A stretch of DNA of 64,000 nt from Pseudomonadota bacterium (lineage in GTDB: Bacteria > Pseudomonadota > Gammaproteobacteria > Steroidobacterales > Steroidobacteraceae), in the NCBI GenBank assembly GCA_023423935.1, contig JAFAEQ010000075.1, positions 124,001-188,000 of the forward strand, given 5' to 3'. The notes beneath the pieces were generated by a model that was given only the letters and a program-made list of their open reading frames with translations, did not search any database and was not told the DNA's origin. Position numbers and translations under genes: made by a program. Position 1 is the stretch's first letter; the number at the start of each line of letters is the position of its first letter. Below, piece by piece: positions 52,837 to 62,585 of this stretch.

Positions 52837-52848
52837 TTGCGAAGAACA

Positions 52849-52866
52849 GACGGCGTTCGCGCCGTC
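52849..52866 (+). promoter_or_regulatory. UUCG tetraloop hairpin between atpE and atpF
   Basis: GACGGCG-TTCG-CGCCGTC, a perfect 7-base-pair stem with an exceptionally stable UUCG loop, 12 bases after the atpE stop and followed by TTGTCTTTG. It could protect the 3' end of an atpE-rich message or reduce read-through, helping the high c:b ratio. Confidence 0.65.
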
Positions 52867-52907
52867 TTGTCTTTGAGTCGCGGTTTTAGTCGTAGGCAGA
52901 CGCTTCC

Positions 52908-53387
52908 ATGAATCTGAACGCAACGCTGTTCGTCCAAACGCTGGTCTTCTTCGTCCTTGCATGGGTGACGATGAAGTTCATTTGGCCGCCGCTCATCACG
53001 GCGATCGATGACCGTCGTCGCAAGATTGCGGAAGGTCTCGCCTCGGCTGAGAAGGGCGAGAAGAGCCTGGCGGAAGCCAAGTCCAATGCGACCGTCATCC
53101 TTCGCGATGCGCATGCGCAGGCGAGCAAGATCATCGAGCAGGCAAATCGCCGTTCGAACGAGCTCATCGAAGAAGCGCGCGGCACGGCGATCGCCGAAGG
53201 CCAGCGGCTGATCGGCGATGCACGTTCCGAAGTGGCGCTCGAGTCGAGCCGTGCCCGCGAGCAGCTGCGCCAGGAAGTCGCCGCGATCGCGGTGGCGGGC
53301 GCAAGCCGCCTGCTCGGTCGCGAGATCGATGCGCGGGCGCACGCGGATCTGCTCGAGAAGCTGGCGCTCGACATCGAGCGCGGCTAA
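52908..53387 (+). CDS. atpF: F1Fo ATP synthase subunit b
   Basis: 159 residues: one N-terminal helix (MNLNATLFVQTLVFFVLAWVTMKFIWPPL) and a long Ala/Glu/Arg-rich coiled coil (DDRRRKIAEGLASAEKGEKSLAEAK...). Forms the peripheral stalk dimer. Length equals E. coli AtpF (156). It is 12 bases before atpH. Confidence 0.96.
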   Translation: MNLNATLFVQTLVFFVLAWVTMKFIWPPLITAIDDRRRKIAEGLASAEKGEKSLAEAKSNATVILRDAHAQASKIIEQANRRSNELIEEARGTAIAEGQRLIGDARSEVALESSRAREQLRQEVAAIAVAGASRLLGREIDARAHADLLEKLALDIERG

Positions 53388-53399
53388 CCCGGAGCACTC

Positions 53400-53936
53400 A
53401 TGGCCGAGAAGATCACAGTCGCTCGACCCTACGCCAAGGCGGCGTTCGAGTACGCGCGCGACCATAAGCGCTTTGCCGAGTGGTCGCAGATGCTCAGCAC
53501 TGCTGCCACGGTCGTCGCAGATGAACGTGTCGCTGCGCTGCTGGGCAATCCGCGCGTCACGCCGGAGCAGTTGGTTGCCTTCATCGCCGACATCGTCGGC
53601 AGCTCGCTCGACGAGCATGGTCGCAACTTCCTGAACACGCTGGCGCAGAACCGCCGCCTGGATCTTCTCCCGGAGATCACGGCCGCCTACGAGACGCTGC
53701 GCGCAGAGATCGAGAACACTGCCGATGTGCAGGTGATCTCCGCAGTTGCGCTCAGCGATGCACAGCGCGACCGGCTGGCGAATGCACTGCGCAAGCGCCT
53801 GAAGCGCGAAGTGCGGCTGCACTGCGATGTCGATGCGTCGCTCCTGGGCGGTGCGATCGTGCGCTCGGGCGACATGGTGATCGACGGCTCACTCAAGGCG
53901 GGTCTGGAACGGCTCGCACGCGATATCGCTGCGTAA
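53400..53936 (+). CDS. atpH: F1Fo ATP synthase subunit delta
   Basis: 178 residues. N-terminal helical domain (ITVARPYAKAAFEYARDHKRFAEWSQML) and the conserved C-terminal GGAIVRSGDMVIDGSLKAGLERLARDI. Links the peripheral stalk to the alpha subunits. Usual length and position; 91 bases separate it from atpA, without an array. Confidence 0.96.
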   Translation: MAEKITVARPYAKAAFEYARDHKRFAEWSQMLSTAATVVADERVAALLGNPRVTPEQLVAFIADIVGSSLDEHGRNFLNTLAQNRRLDLLPEITAAYETLRAEIENTADVQVISAVALSDAQRDRLANALRKRLKREVRLHCDVDASLLGGAIVRSGDMVIDGSLKAGLERLARDIAA

Positions 53937-54027
53937 GAGTTTCGAAATCTAGGTTGAGTTTTTCGAGGCAGGTTGCGGATCGGCCAGTCGCCCTTCGTAG
54001 CCCGACGCCTCAAAGAGGAACGCGGAA

Positions 54028-55569
<1,542 letters not shown>

Positions 55570-55571
55570 GA

Positions 55572-55660
55572 GAGGCGCTAGGTGTTAGGTACTAGGCGCT
55601 AGCCGGATGGAAGAAATGTCTTCTCCTGCTAGAGGCTAGAGCCTAGGGCCTGGTACCTGA
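55572..55660. repeat. inverted TAGG array between atpA and atpG
   Basis: Left arm 55572-55605 (GGCGCTAGGTGTTAGGTACT, then AGGCGCTAGCC; period 7) and right arm 55626-55660 (TGCTAGAGGCTAGAGCCTAG, then GGCCTGGTACC) with a 20-base centre. Right arm ends 10 bases before the atpG start. Confidence 0.85.
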
Positions 55661-55670
55661 GCGAAGCGAA

Positions 55671-56540
55671 ATGCCCGGCGTAAAAGAAATCCGCGTCAAG
55701 ATTGCGAGCTTCAAGAGCACGCAGAAGATCACCAAGGCCATGGAAATGGTCGCGGCGAGCAAGATGCGCAAGGCGCAGGACCGGATGCGCGCGACGCGTC
55801 CGTACTCGGAGAAGATTCGTCGCGTGATCGGCCATCTGCGTCACGCGAATCCGGATTTCAAGCATCCGTATCTGGTCGAGCGTCCGGTGAAGTCGGTGGG
55901 CTTCATCATCATTACGACGGATCGCGGTCTGTGCGGCGGTCTGAACGTCAACCTGTTCAAGACGACGCTGGCTTCGATTCGCGAATGGCAGAAGCAGGGC
56001 GCGGAAGTGTCGCTGTGCCTGATCGGCGCGAAGGGCGTGCAGTTCTTCCGCCGCCTGGGCGGCGTGCAGACGCTCGCCTCCGTGACGCATCTGGGCGATC
56101 GCCCCCATGTCACCGATCTGATCGGCACCGTGAAAGTGATGCTCGATCAGTATCAGGAAGGCAAGCTCGATCGCGTGTTCCTGGTGAACAACGTGTTCGT
56201 CAACACAATGAGTCAACAGGCCGTCGTGCGCCAGCTGCTCCCGGTGGCCTCGGACGAAGGGGACCAGGACAAGCTGCAGAAGCTGTGGGATTACATCTAT
56301 GAGCCGTCGGCTGCCGATCTGCTCGAAGGCGTGCTGATGCGCTACATCGAGTCCCAGGTCTACCAGGGCGCCGTCGAGAACGTCGCGTGCGAAATGGCCG
56401 CACGCATGGTCGCGATGAAGAGCGCGACCGACAACGCCGGCAAGCTGATCGAAGAGCTGCAGTTGATCTACAACAAGGCTCGTCAGGCCGCGATCACGAA
56501 GGAAATCAGCGAGATCGTGGGCGGAGCGGCGGCGGTTTGA
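55671..56540 (+). CDS. atpG: F1Fo ATP synthase subunit gamma
   Basis: 289 residues. N-terminal helix GVKEIRVKIASFKSTQKITKAMEMVAASKMRKAQ and C-terminal helix SATDNAGKLIEELQLIYNKARQAAITKEISEIVGGA form the rotor's coiled coil. Central GLCGGLN motif is present. The start codon directly follows GAGCGAAGCGAA, with no typical Shine-Dalgarno sequence. Flanked on both sides by arrays. Confidence 0.98.
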   Translation: MPGVKEIRVKIASFKSTQKITKAMEMVAASKMRKAQDRMRATRPYSEKIRRVIGHLRHANPDFKHPYLVERPVKSVGFIIITTDRGLCGGLNVNLFKTTLASIREWQKQGAEVSLCLIGAKGVQFFRRLGGVQTLASVTHLGDRPHVTDLIGTVKVMLDQYQEGKLDRVFLVNNVFVNTMSQQAVVRQLLPVASDEGDQDKLQKLWDYIYEPSAADLLEGVLMRYIESQVYQGAVENVACEMAARMVAMKSATDNAGKLIEELQLIYNKARQAAITKEISEIVGGAAAV

Positions 56541-56543
56541 CGA

Positions 56544-56682
56544 GAGGCTGTAGACCGTAGGCTGTGGGCTGTAGGTCGGAAGCCAGACGAAGAATTCGGA
56601 ATCGGATACGCAATAATTGTTTAGTGGCGATGCGCTTGGGTCTCTGGCTACAGCCTACAGCCTACAGCCTACAGCCTAGAGG
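56544..56682. repeat. inverted GGCTGTA heptad array between atpG and atpD
   Basis: Left arm 56544-56580 is degenerate (GGCTGTAGACCGTAGGCTGT, then GGGCTGTAGGTCGG); right arm 56645-56682 is four perfect heptads of the complement (CTACAGCCTACAGCCTACAG...). The 64-base centre is unique and AT-richer. Ends 8 bases before atpD; TAGAGG in the last heptad may serve as its RBS. Confidence 0.88.
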
Positions 56683-56690
56683 TTGATCAA

Positions 56691-58109
56691 ATGTCTACCG
56701 GCAAGATCGTACAAATCATCGGTCCCGTGATCGACGTGGAGTTTCCGCGCGATCAGATTCCGAAAGTCTATGAAGCGCTGAAGCTCGACGAGGGTGGTCT
56801 CACGCTCGAAGTGCAGCAGCAGCTGGGCGATGGCGTCGTGCGTACGATCGCCATGGGCGTGTCCGAAGGCTTGAAGCGCGGTCTGTCGGTGAAGGCCACG
56901 GGCAAGCCGATTTCCGTGCCGGTCGGCAAGGCGACGCTCGGTCGCATCATGGACGTGCTCGGCGATCCGCAGGACGAGCGCGGCCCGGTGCAGGCCGAAG
57001 AGTATTGGCCGATTCACCGTCCGGCCCCCTCCTATGACGAGCAGGCAGGCGGTCAGGATCTGCTCGAAACGGGCATCAAGGTCATCGATCTGCTCGTGCC
57101 ATTCGCAAAGGGCGGCAAGATCGGTCTGTTCGGCGGTGCCGGCGTGGGCAAGACCGTCACGATGCTCGAGCTGATCAACAACATCGCGAAGGCGCACTCC
57201 GGTCTGTCCGTGTTCGCGGGCGTCGGCGAGCGTACTCGTGAGGGCAACGACTTCTATCACGAGATGTCGGAAGCCGGCGTCATCAACCTCCAGAACCTGC
57301 CGGAATCGAAAGTGGCGATGGTGTACGGCCAGATGAACGAGCCGCCGGGCAACCGCCTGCGCGTCGCGCTCACGGGTCTCACGATGGCCGAGTACTTCCG
57401 CGACGAGAAGACGGAGTCGGGCAAGGGCCGCGACGTGCTGCTCTTCATCGACAACATCTACCGCTACACGCTCGCGGGCACGGAAGTGTCGGCGCTGCTC
57501 GGTCGTATGCCTTCGGCGGTGGGTTACCAGCCGACGCTCGCTGAAGAAATGGGCGTGCTGCAGGAGCGCATCACCTCCACGAAGACCGGCTCGATCACCT
57601 CGATTCAGGCCGTGTACGTGCCTGCCGACGACTTGACCGATCCGTCACCGGCGACGACCTTCGCCCACCTCGATGCGACCGTCGTGCTCGATCGTCAGAT
57701 CGCAGCGCTCGGTATCTTCCCGGCCGTGAACCCGCTCGATTCCACCAGCCGTCAGCTCGATCCGCTGGTCATCGGCGAAGAGCACTACAGCGTCGCGCGT
57801 GGCGTGCAGGCCGTGCTGCAGCGTTATAAGGAACTGCAGGACATCATCGCCATCCTGGGTATGGACGAGCTGTCGGAAGAGGACAAGCTCACGGTGTCCC
57901 GCGCTCGCAAGATCCAGCGCTTCCTGTCGCAGCCGTTCCACGTCGCCGAAGTGTTCACCGGCAACCCCGGCAAGCTCGTGCCACTGCGCGAAACCATCCG
58001 CAGCTTCAAGGGCATCCTGTCCGGCGAGTACGACGCACTGCCCGAGCAGGCGTTCTACATGGTCGGCACGATCGAAGAAGCGGTCGAGAAGGCGAAGACG
58101 CTGCAGTAA
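56691..58109 (+). CDS. atpD: F1Fo ATP synthase subunit beta
   Basis: 472 residues. Walker A GGAGVGKTVTMLELI, catalytic Glu in GVGERTREGNDFYHEM, Walker B DVLLFIDNIYRYT, and the DELSEEDK (DELSEED) lever. Catalytic subunit of F1. Length slightly above E. coli (460). Arrays lie both before and after the gene. Confidence 0.98.
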   Translation: MSTGKIVQIIGPVIDVEFPRDQIPKVYEALKLDEGGLTLEVQQQLGDGVVRTIAMGVSEGLKRGLSVKATGKPISVPVGKATLGRIMDVLGDPQDERGPVQAEEYWPIHRPAPSYDEQAGGQDLLETGIKVIDLLVPFAKGGKIGLFGGAGVGKTVTMLELINNIAKAHSGLSVFAGVGERTREGNDFYHEMSEAGVINLQNLPESKVAMVYGQMNEPPGNRLRVALTGLTMAEYFRDEKTESGKGRDVLLFIDNIYRYTLAGTEVSALLGRMPSAVGYQPTLAEEMGVLQERITSTKTGSITSIQAVYVPADDLTDPSPATTFAHLDATVVLDRQIAALGIFPAVNPLDSTSRQLDPLVIGEEHYSVARGVQAVLQRYKELQDIIAILGMDELSEEDKLTVSRARKIQRFLSQPFHVAEVFTGNPGKLVPLRETIRSFKGILSGEYDALPEQAFYMVGTIEEAVEKAKTLQ

Positions 58110-58111
58110 GC

Positions 58112-58203
58112 CAGTGATGACAGTGATACGGGTGATGGCGTGATGGCGGCAAGAGAGGCCCCTGACGTCCATCACCTGCATCACTGACCTCACCTCCATC
58201 ACG
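58112..58203. repeat. inverted GTGAT nonamer array between atpD and atpC
   Basis: Left arm 58112-58150 (AGTGATGACAGTGATACGGG, then TGATGGCGTGATGG) and right arm 58166-58203 (GACGTCCATCACCTGCATCA, then CTGACCTCACCTCCATCACG). Only 15 bases separate them. Period 9 on the left, 9-10 on the right. Ends 13 bases before atpC. Confidence 0.88.
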
Positions 58204-58216
58204 AGCGAAGCGAACA

Positions 58217-58636
58217 ATGGCAACCATTCACGTCGATATCGTCAGCGCCGAGGGCGAGATCTTTTCGGGCGAAGCCTCGATGGTCTTCGTGCCGGCGGTT
58301 ATGGGCGAGATCGGCATCGCTCCTCGCCATGCGCCGCTGCTGACGACGCTCAAGCCGGGCGAAGTCCGTGTGCAGACGCCCGCGGGCGATGAGCAGTTCT
58401 TCTATGTCTCCGGCGGTGCGATCGAAATTCAGCCGCACCTGATCACGGTACTGGCCGACACGGCGCTGCGTGCGAAGGATCTCGACGAAGCGGCGGCCTT
58501 GCAGGCGAAGCAGCGTGCAGAAGAGGCACTCAAGAATCGCGGCAGCCAGGTCGAAGTGGCGGAAGCACAGGCGGAACTTGCTCGTGCAGCAGCGCAGATT
58601 CGTGCGATCGAGAAGCTGCGCAAGATCAAGCAGTGA
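58217..58636 (+). CDS. atpC: F1Fo ATP synthase subunit epsilon
   Basis: 139 residues. N-terminal beta-sandwich (VDIVSAEGEIFSGEASMVFVPAVMGEIGIAPRHAPLLTTLKPGEV) and C-terminal helical hairpin (EAALQAKQRAEEALKNRGSQVEVAEAQAELARAAAQIRAIEKLRK) which can inhibit F1. Start is preceded by GAGCGAAGCGAACA, the same box as before atpG. Last gene of the operon; a strong terminator follows. Confidence 0.97.
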   Translation: MATIHVDIVSAEGEIFSGEASMVFVPAVMGEIGIAPRHAPLLTTLKPGEVRVQTPAGDEQFFYVSGGAIEIQPHLITVLADTALRAKDLDEAAALQAKQRAEEALKNRGSQVEVAEAQAELARAAAQIRAIEKLRKIKQ

Positions 58637-58681
58637 TAGGAAGGCACTAGGGGCTAGGGACTAGGCTCCAGATGATCGATG

Positions 58682-58719
58682 AAAAGCAAGAACGCGCGTT
58701 CAGCGCGTTTTTTGCTTTT
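58682..58719 (+). terminator. factor-independent terminator of the atp operon
   Basis: AAAAGCAAGAACGCGC, loop GTTCA, GCGCGTTTTTTGCTTTT: AACGCGC pairs with GCGCGTT and the outer AAAAGCAA with TTGCTTTT. The T-rich 3' side makes a textbook terminator; the A-rich 5' side makes it potentially bidirectional. 45 bases after atpC. Confidence 0.88.
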
Positions 58720-58748
58720 TGGACAGGCATTCACCGCCGACGTATTCT
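58719..58748 (+). promoter_or_regulatory. candidate promoter of glmU
   Basis: TTGGAC (58719-58724) and TATTCT (58743-58748) with an 18-base spacer, directly after the atp terminator and 58 bases before the glmU start. Hexamers are moderate matches to the sigma70 consensus; the position supports them. Confidence 0.45.
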
Positions 58749-58805
58749 CGAAGCTCCACGTTCCCAGAACCTAGGGCCTGGCGCCTAGTAACTAGAGCCT
58801 TCCCA

Positions 58806-60170
58806 ATGTCCCCTCTTTCCGTCGTCATCCTCGCTGCCGGTCAGGGCAAGCGCATGAAGTCCGATCTGCCGAAGGTGTTGCAGCCATTGGCGGGTCGGCC
58901 GTTGATTTCCTATGCGCTGGCGACCGCGAAGGAACTCGAGCCTTCGGCCATTCACGTCGTCCACGGACACGGTGCGGAGCAGGTTCGTGCGGCATTGGCG
59001 GACGAACCGGTTCAGTGGGCGCTGCAGGCAGAGCAGTTGGGGACGGGCCATGCAGTCTCACAGGCGATGTCTGCAATACCCGACGAGCATCGGGTGCTGA
59101 TCCTCTACGGCGATGTGCCCCTCATCCGCGCCGCAACGATGCGCAAGCTGCTCGAAGTGGATCCGCAGTCACTCGCGCTGACGACAGTGGTGCTCGCGAA
59201 CCCCACGGGTTATGGACGCGTCGTTCGCGACAATGCGGGCAACGTCGCGCGCATCGTCGAAGAGAAAGATGCGAACACCAAGGAGCGAGCCATCAAGGAA
59301 GTGAACACGGGCATCATGGCTGCTCCGGCCAGGCTCCTTCGCGCATGGCTTGCGACACTCAAGAACGATAACGCACAGGGCGAGTACTACCTCACCGACG
59401 TCATCGTCGCCGCAGCGCGAAGCGGTACCAGGATTCACGCGATCGCCGCCTCGGGCGAGGCCGAAGTGCTCGGTGCCAACGACAAGGTTCAACTGGCCCA
59501 GCTCGAGTCCGCGCTGCGATCCCAGCGTGCGACCGAGCTCATGCTTGCGGGTGCAACGTTGGCCGATCCTGCCCGGATCGATGTCCGCGGCACGGTTACG
59601 GTGGGTCGCGATGTCTTCATCGACGTCAACGTCGTCATGAGCGGGCAGGTCCGCCTCGGTGACCGTGTGCGTATCGGGCCGAACTGCTTTCTGCGCGATT
59701 GCGAGATCGGCGCCGACACGGAGCTGCATCCGAACTGCGTCGTCGATCGGTCAACTGTGGGTCCGCGCAACTCCATCGGACCGTTCGCCCGGCTGCGGCC
59801 CGAGAGCGTCCTCCACGAAGACGTACATATCGGCAATTTCGTCGAAGTGAAAAAGAGTCAGATCGGCGCCGGCAGCAAAGCCAATCATCTGACTTACCTC
59901 GGCGATGCGACGGTCGGTCGCAAAGTGAACGTCGGCGCCGGAACGGTGACGGTCAACTACGACGGCGTGAACAAGCACCGCACCGAAATCGGCGACGGAG
60001 CGTTCATCGGCTCGGGTTCGATGCTCGTAGCTCCCGTCAAGATTGGCGAAAATGCCAACACCGGTGCGGGATCCACCATCACCCGGGAAGCCCCCGCAGG
60101 GAAGCTCACACTCGCTCGCGCCCGACAGGTCACGATCGAAGGCTGGAAGCGCCCGGAAAAGAAAAAATGA
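58806..60170 (+). CDS. glmU: bifunctional UDP-N-acetylglucosamine pyrophosphorylase / glucosamine-1-phosphate acetyltransferase
   Basis: 454 residues. N-terminal uridylyltransferase domain opens with VVILAAGQGKRMKSDLPKVL; the C-terminal half is a left-handed beta-helix acetyltransferase (hexapeptide repeats; GPFARLRPESVL, NHLTYLGDATVG, VNVGAGTVTVNYDGVNKH). Makes UDP-GlcNAc for peptidoglycan and LPS. Start at 58806 fits E. coli GlmU (456); an open upstream extension runs through a repeat arm and is not used. Confidence 0.97.
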   Translation: MSPLSVVILAAGQGKRMKSDLPKVLQPLAGRPLISYALATAKELEPSAIHVVHGHGAEQVRAALADEPVQWALQAEQLGTGHAVSQAMSAIPDEHRVLILYGDVPLIRAATMRKLLEVDPQSLALTTVVLANPTGYGRVVRDNAGNVARIVEEKDANTKERAIKEVNTGIMAAPARLLRAWLATLKNDNAQGEYYLTDVIVAAARSGTRIHAIAASGEAEVLGANDKVQLAQLESALRSQRATELMLAGATLADPARIDVRGTVTVGRDVFIDVNVVMSGQVRLGDRVRIGPNCFLRDCEIGADTELHPNCVVDRSTVGPRNSIGPFARLRPESVLHEDVHIGNFVEVKKSQIGAGSKANHLTYLGDATVGRKVNVGAGTVTVNYDGVNKHRTEIGDGAFIGSGSMLVAPVKIGENANTGAGSTITREAPAGKLTLARARQVTIEGWKRPEKKK

Positions 60171-60309
60171 GCGTGCACTCCCGGAACGCGTTCCGGCCAA
60201 TGTGATTCAATCCAGCACAAGGATTTCCGGAACCCGAATTCCCGTTCGCGGTTTGCGCTTAACCCTGCAGTCGTCAGCCTAAGAACTTACAGCCCAGAGC
60301 CCAGAACCC

Positions 60310-62145
60310 ATGTGTGGAATCGTCGGCGCCGTTGCTGATCGTGACATCGTACCCATCCTGATCGAAGGTCTGCGCCGCCTCGAGTATCGCGGCTACGACT
60401 CGGCCGGAATCGCGGTGCTCACCAACTCGGGCCAGCTGCGCAGAGTGCGCACGGTCGGCAAGGTGAAGATGCTGCAGGACGCCATTGCCGAAACGCCGAC
60501 TGCGGGCCACCTCGGCATCGCACACACGCGCTGGGCCACTCACGGCGTGCCCTCGGAGCGCAACGCGCATCCGCACATCTCGCGCGACGGCATCGCGATC
60601 GTGCACAACGGCATCATCGAGAATCACGAAGAGCTGCGCGATGAACTGATCGCGCTCGGCTATCAGTTCACGTCCGAGACCGATACCGAAGTCATCGCCC
60701 ATCGCATTCATCATCACAAGCAGAAGCTCGGCGATATCTTCCGCGCGGTGCGCGCCACGGTGGCAGAGCTCGAAGGTGCGTATGCGCTTGCGGTCGTCTC
60801 GCAGGATGATCCGGAGAAGATCATTCTTGCGCGCGCCGGCTGCCCGGTCGTCATCGGTATCGGCAAGGGCGAGAACTTCGTCGCCTCCGACGTTTCGGCA
60901 TTGTTGCCGGTAACGCGCCATTTCATGTTCCTCGAAGAAGGCGATGTCGCGGAGATTGGCCGCGCTGGGGTGCGCGTACTCGATCACGAGGGCAACACGG
61001 CACAACGTCCTGTGCGCGAAAGCTCGCTTTCCGCGGACGCGGCAGAGAAGGGCGAATATCCGCACTACATGCTCAAAGAAATCTTCGAGCAACCGCGTGC
61101 GATCGCGCAGACGCTCGAGGAGCGCGTCGCAGGCGGCAAGTTGCTGGAGGCTGCTTTTGGTCCGCTGGCCACAGAAGTGTTTCGCCGCGTCGAAGCCGTT
61201 CAGATCGTCGCGTGCGGCACGAGCTATCACGCCGGCGCCGTCGCGAAGTATCACATCGAGCAGGTCGCTCGCATTCCCTGCTGGGTCGAGATTGCGAGCG
61301 AGTATCGCTATCGTAATCCCGTCGTGCCGAAGAACACCCTGCTCGTGACGATTTCGCAGTCAGGAGAGACTGCGGATACGTTGGCGGCGCTCAGGATGGC
61401 GAAGCAGTCGGGTTATCTATCCACGCTTGCCATCTGCAATGTGCCCGAGAGCTCGCTCGTGCGCGAATCGGAGCTCGTGCTGCTCACGCGTGCGGGGCCG
61501 GAGATTGGCGTGGCTTCGACCAAGGCATTCACGACACAGCTTGCGGCACTGGGCATGCTCGTCGTCGCACTCGCCAAGTTCACTGGACCGGATGCCGAGC
61601 GCGAGCGTGGCCTCGTGCAGCGACTGATCGAGATTCCCGCACTGGTGGAAAAGACGCTGCAGCTCGACGCGATCATCAAAGATCTGTCCGCGAGATTCGC
61701 CGACAAGCACCACGCGTTGTTCCTCGGCCGGGGCGCGATGTACCCGATCGCGATGGAAGGTGCGCTGAAGCTCAAGGAGATCTCGTACATTCACGCCGAA
61801 GCGTATGCCGCCGGCGAGCTCAAACATGGTCCGCTCGCACTCGTCGACGCGGACATGCCGGTGATCGCCGTTGCGCCGAACAACGAGCTGCTCGAGAAAG
61901 TGAAGTCGAATCTGCAGGAAGTCCGCGCGCGCGGCGGCGAGTTGTATGTGTTCGCCGATCCCGAATCAGGAATCGAATCGTCCGAAGGCGTCACCGTGAT
62001 CACCATGCCGCGCCACGTGAGCAACTTCCAGGCAGCGGCCGTCTACAGCATCCCGCTGCAGCTGCTGGCGTATCACTGCGCAATCCGTCGCGGCACCGAC
62101 GTCGATCAACCGCGCAATCTCGCGAAGTCAGTGACGGTGGAGTAG
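60310..62145 (+). CDS. glmS: glutamine-fructose-6-phosphate aminotransferase
   Basis: 611 residues. N-terminal glutaminase with nucleophile Cys 2 (MCGIVGAVADRD) and two SIS domains (VACGTSYHAGAVAKYHIEQ, TISQSGETADTLAALR; LGRGAMYPIAMEGALKLKE), ending with the conserved DVDQPRNLAKSVTVE. Makes glucosamine-6-phosphate. Its 3' end is the classical Tn7 attachment region, recognised by TnsD from within the last codons; a transposon-end-like sequence starts 11 bases after the stop. Confidence 0.98.
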   Translation: MCGIVGAVADRDIVPILIEGLRRLEYRGYDSAGIAVLTNSGQLRRVRTVGKVKMLQDAIAETPTAGHLGIAHTRWATHGVPSERNAHPHISRDGIAIVHNGIIENHEELRDELIALGYQFTSETDTEVIAHRIHHHKQKLGDIFRAVRATVAELEGAYALAVVSQDDPEKIILARAGCPVVIGIGKGENFVASDVSALLPVTRHFMFLEEGDVAEIGRAGVRVLDHEGNTAQRPVRESSLSADAAEKGEYPHYMLKEIFEQPRAIAQTLEERVAGGKLLEAAFGPLATEVFRRVEAVQIVACGTSYHAGAVAKYHIEQVARIPCWVEIASEYRYRNPVVPKNTLLVTISQSGETADTLAALRMAKQSGYLSTLAICNVPESSLVRESELVLLTRAGPEIGVASTKAFTTQLAALGMLVVALAKFTGPDAERERGLVQRLIEIPALVEKTLQLDAIIKDLSARFADKHHALFLGRGAMYPIAMEGALKLKEISYIHAEAYAAGELKHGPLALVDADMPVIAVAPNNELLEKVKSNLQEVRARGGELYVFADPESGIESSEGVTVITMPRHVSNFQAAAVYSIPLQLLAYHCAIRRGTDVDQPRNLAKSVTVE

Positions 62146-62156
62146 TGATCTACCGG

Positions 62157-62225
62157 GGAACGACAATAAAGTCGTTCCGCTGACAAATAGTCGTTCCACG
62201 AGCCGGAACGACAAATAGTCATTCC
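62157..62225. mobile_element. candidate Tn7-like transposon end (three TnsB-site-like motifs)
   Basis: Three spaced motifs: GACAATAAAGTC (62162-62173), GACAAATAGTC (62182-62192) and GACAAATAGTC (62210-62220), each followed by GTTCC or ATTCC; GGAACGAC also precedes sites 1 and 3. Tn7 right-end TnsB sites, from memory, contain GACAATAAAGTC. The location 11-80 bases after glmS is where Tn7-like elements insert. A terminal 5'-TGT was not found at the glmS-proximal side, so the exact tip is unresolved and the end may be degenerate. No tns genes are in the window. Confidence 0.55.
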
Positions 62226-62271
62226 GAGGGACTTCTAAGTGCCTGGAAACGCACGGGACCGATGCGTGCCG

Positions 62272-62445
62272 ATGAGCCTTTCAGCGGATGAACGACTCGC
62301 GTCCTGGGATAGTCAGATCGAGAAGTGTTTCGTTCGCCTGTCCTCGCGCGTAGGGCACTTAAAGAGCGCGAACGCTGGAGATGCTCGGCGATTGAAGCTA
62401 CGGCTGCAGCAGTTGGCGGTCATCCATCGAAACCGTCCCGAATAG
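62272..62445 (+). CDS. small hypothetical protein, weakly supported
   Basis: 57 residues if read from the ATG at 62272 (a GTG at 62239 would add 11). The sequence MSLSADERLASWDSQIEKCFVRLS, then ARRLKLRLQQLAVIHRNRPE, is helical and basic, with plausible amino acid use, but has no recognisable family or good ribosome-binding site. It lies inside the candidate transposon, just after the end-like motifs. Could be a small cargo gene or a remnant; low confidence. Confidence 0.35.
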   Translation: MSLSADERLASWDSQIEKCFVRLSSRVGHLKSANAGDARRLKLRLQQLAVIHRNRPE

Positions 62446-62585
62446 CAGGCCGCGCTGTCCGGAAGAATCACAGACAACCCTCCACCCAAAGTAGCGTGCA
62501 CCACCACAGCCAATGAGTTCACGTGAAAAATACGCCCAGAGTTGTTCGTGGTACGTAGCCGACACAGCTGATCTGAGGGGGAACC

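Larger units (their letters stand above)
58638..58800. repeat. inverted TAGG array enclosing the atp terminator and glmU promoter
   Basis: Left arm 58638-58671 (GGAAGGCACTAGGGGCTAGG, then GACTAGGCTCC) starts right after the atpC stop; right arm 58763-58800 (CCAGAACCTAGGGCCTGGCG, then CCTAGTAACTAGAGCC) ends 5 bases before glmU. The centre holds a terminator and a candidate promoter, so the array brackets a functional regulatory unit. Confidence 0.85.

Noticed and set aside
60171..60309. glmS ribozyme or riboswitch before glmS
   Set aside because: The leader is short and no ribozyme core could be recognised; only a weak AGCCCAG heptad stretch (60286-60307) is visible.
62157..62178. Simple glmS terminator
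   Set aside because: GGAACGAC-AATAAA-GTCGTTCC is a perfect hairpin, but no T-run follows and the motif recurs twice more with spacing, which fits protein-binding sites better. A terminator role in addition is not excluded.
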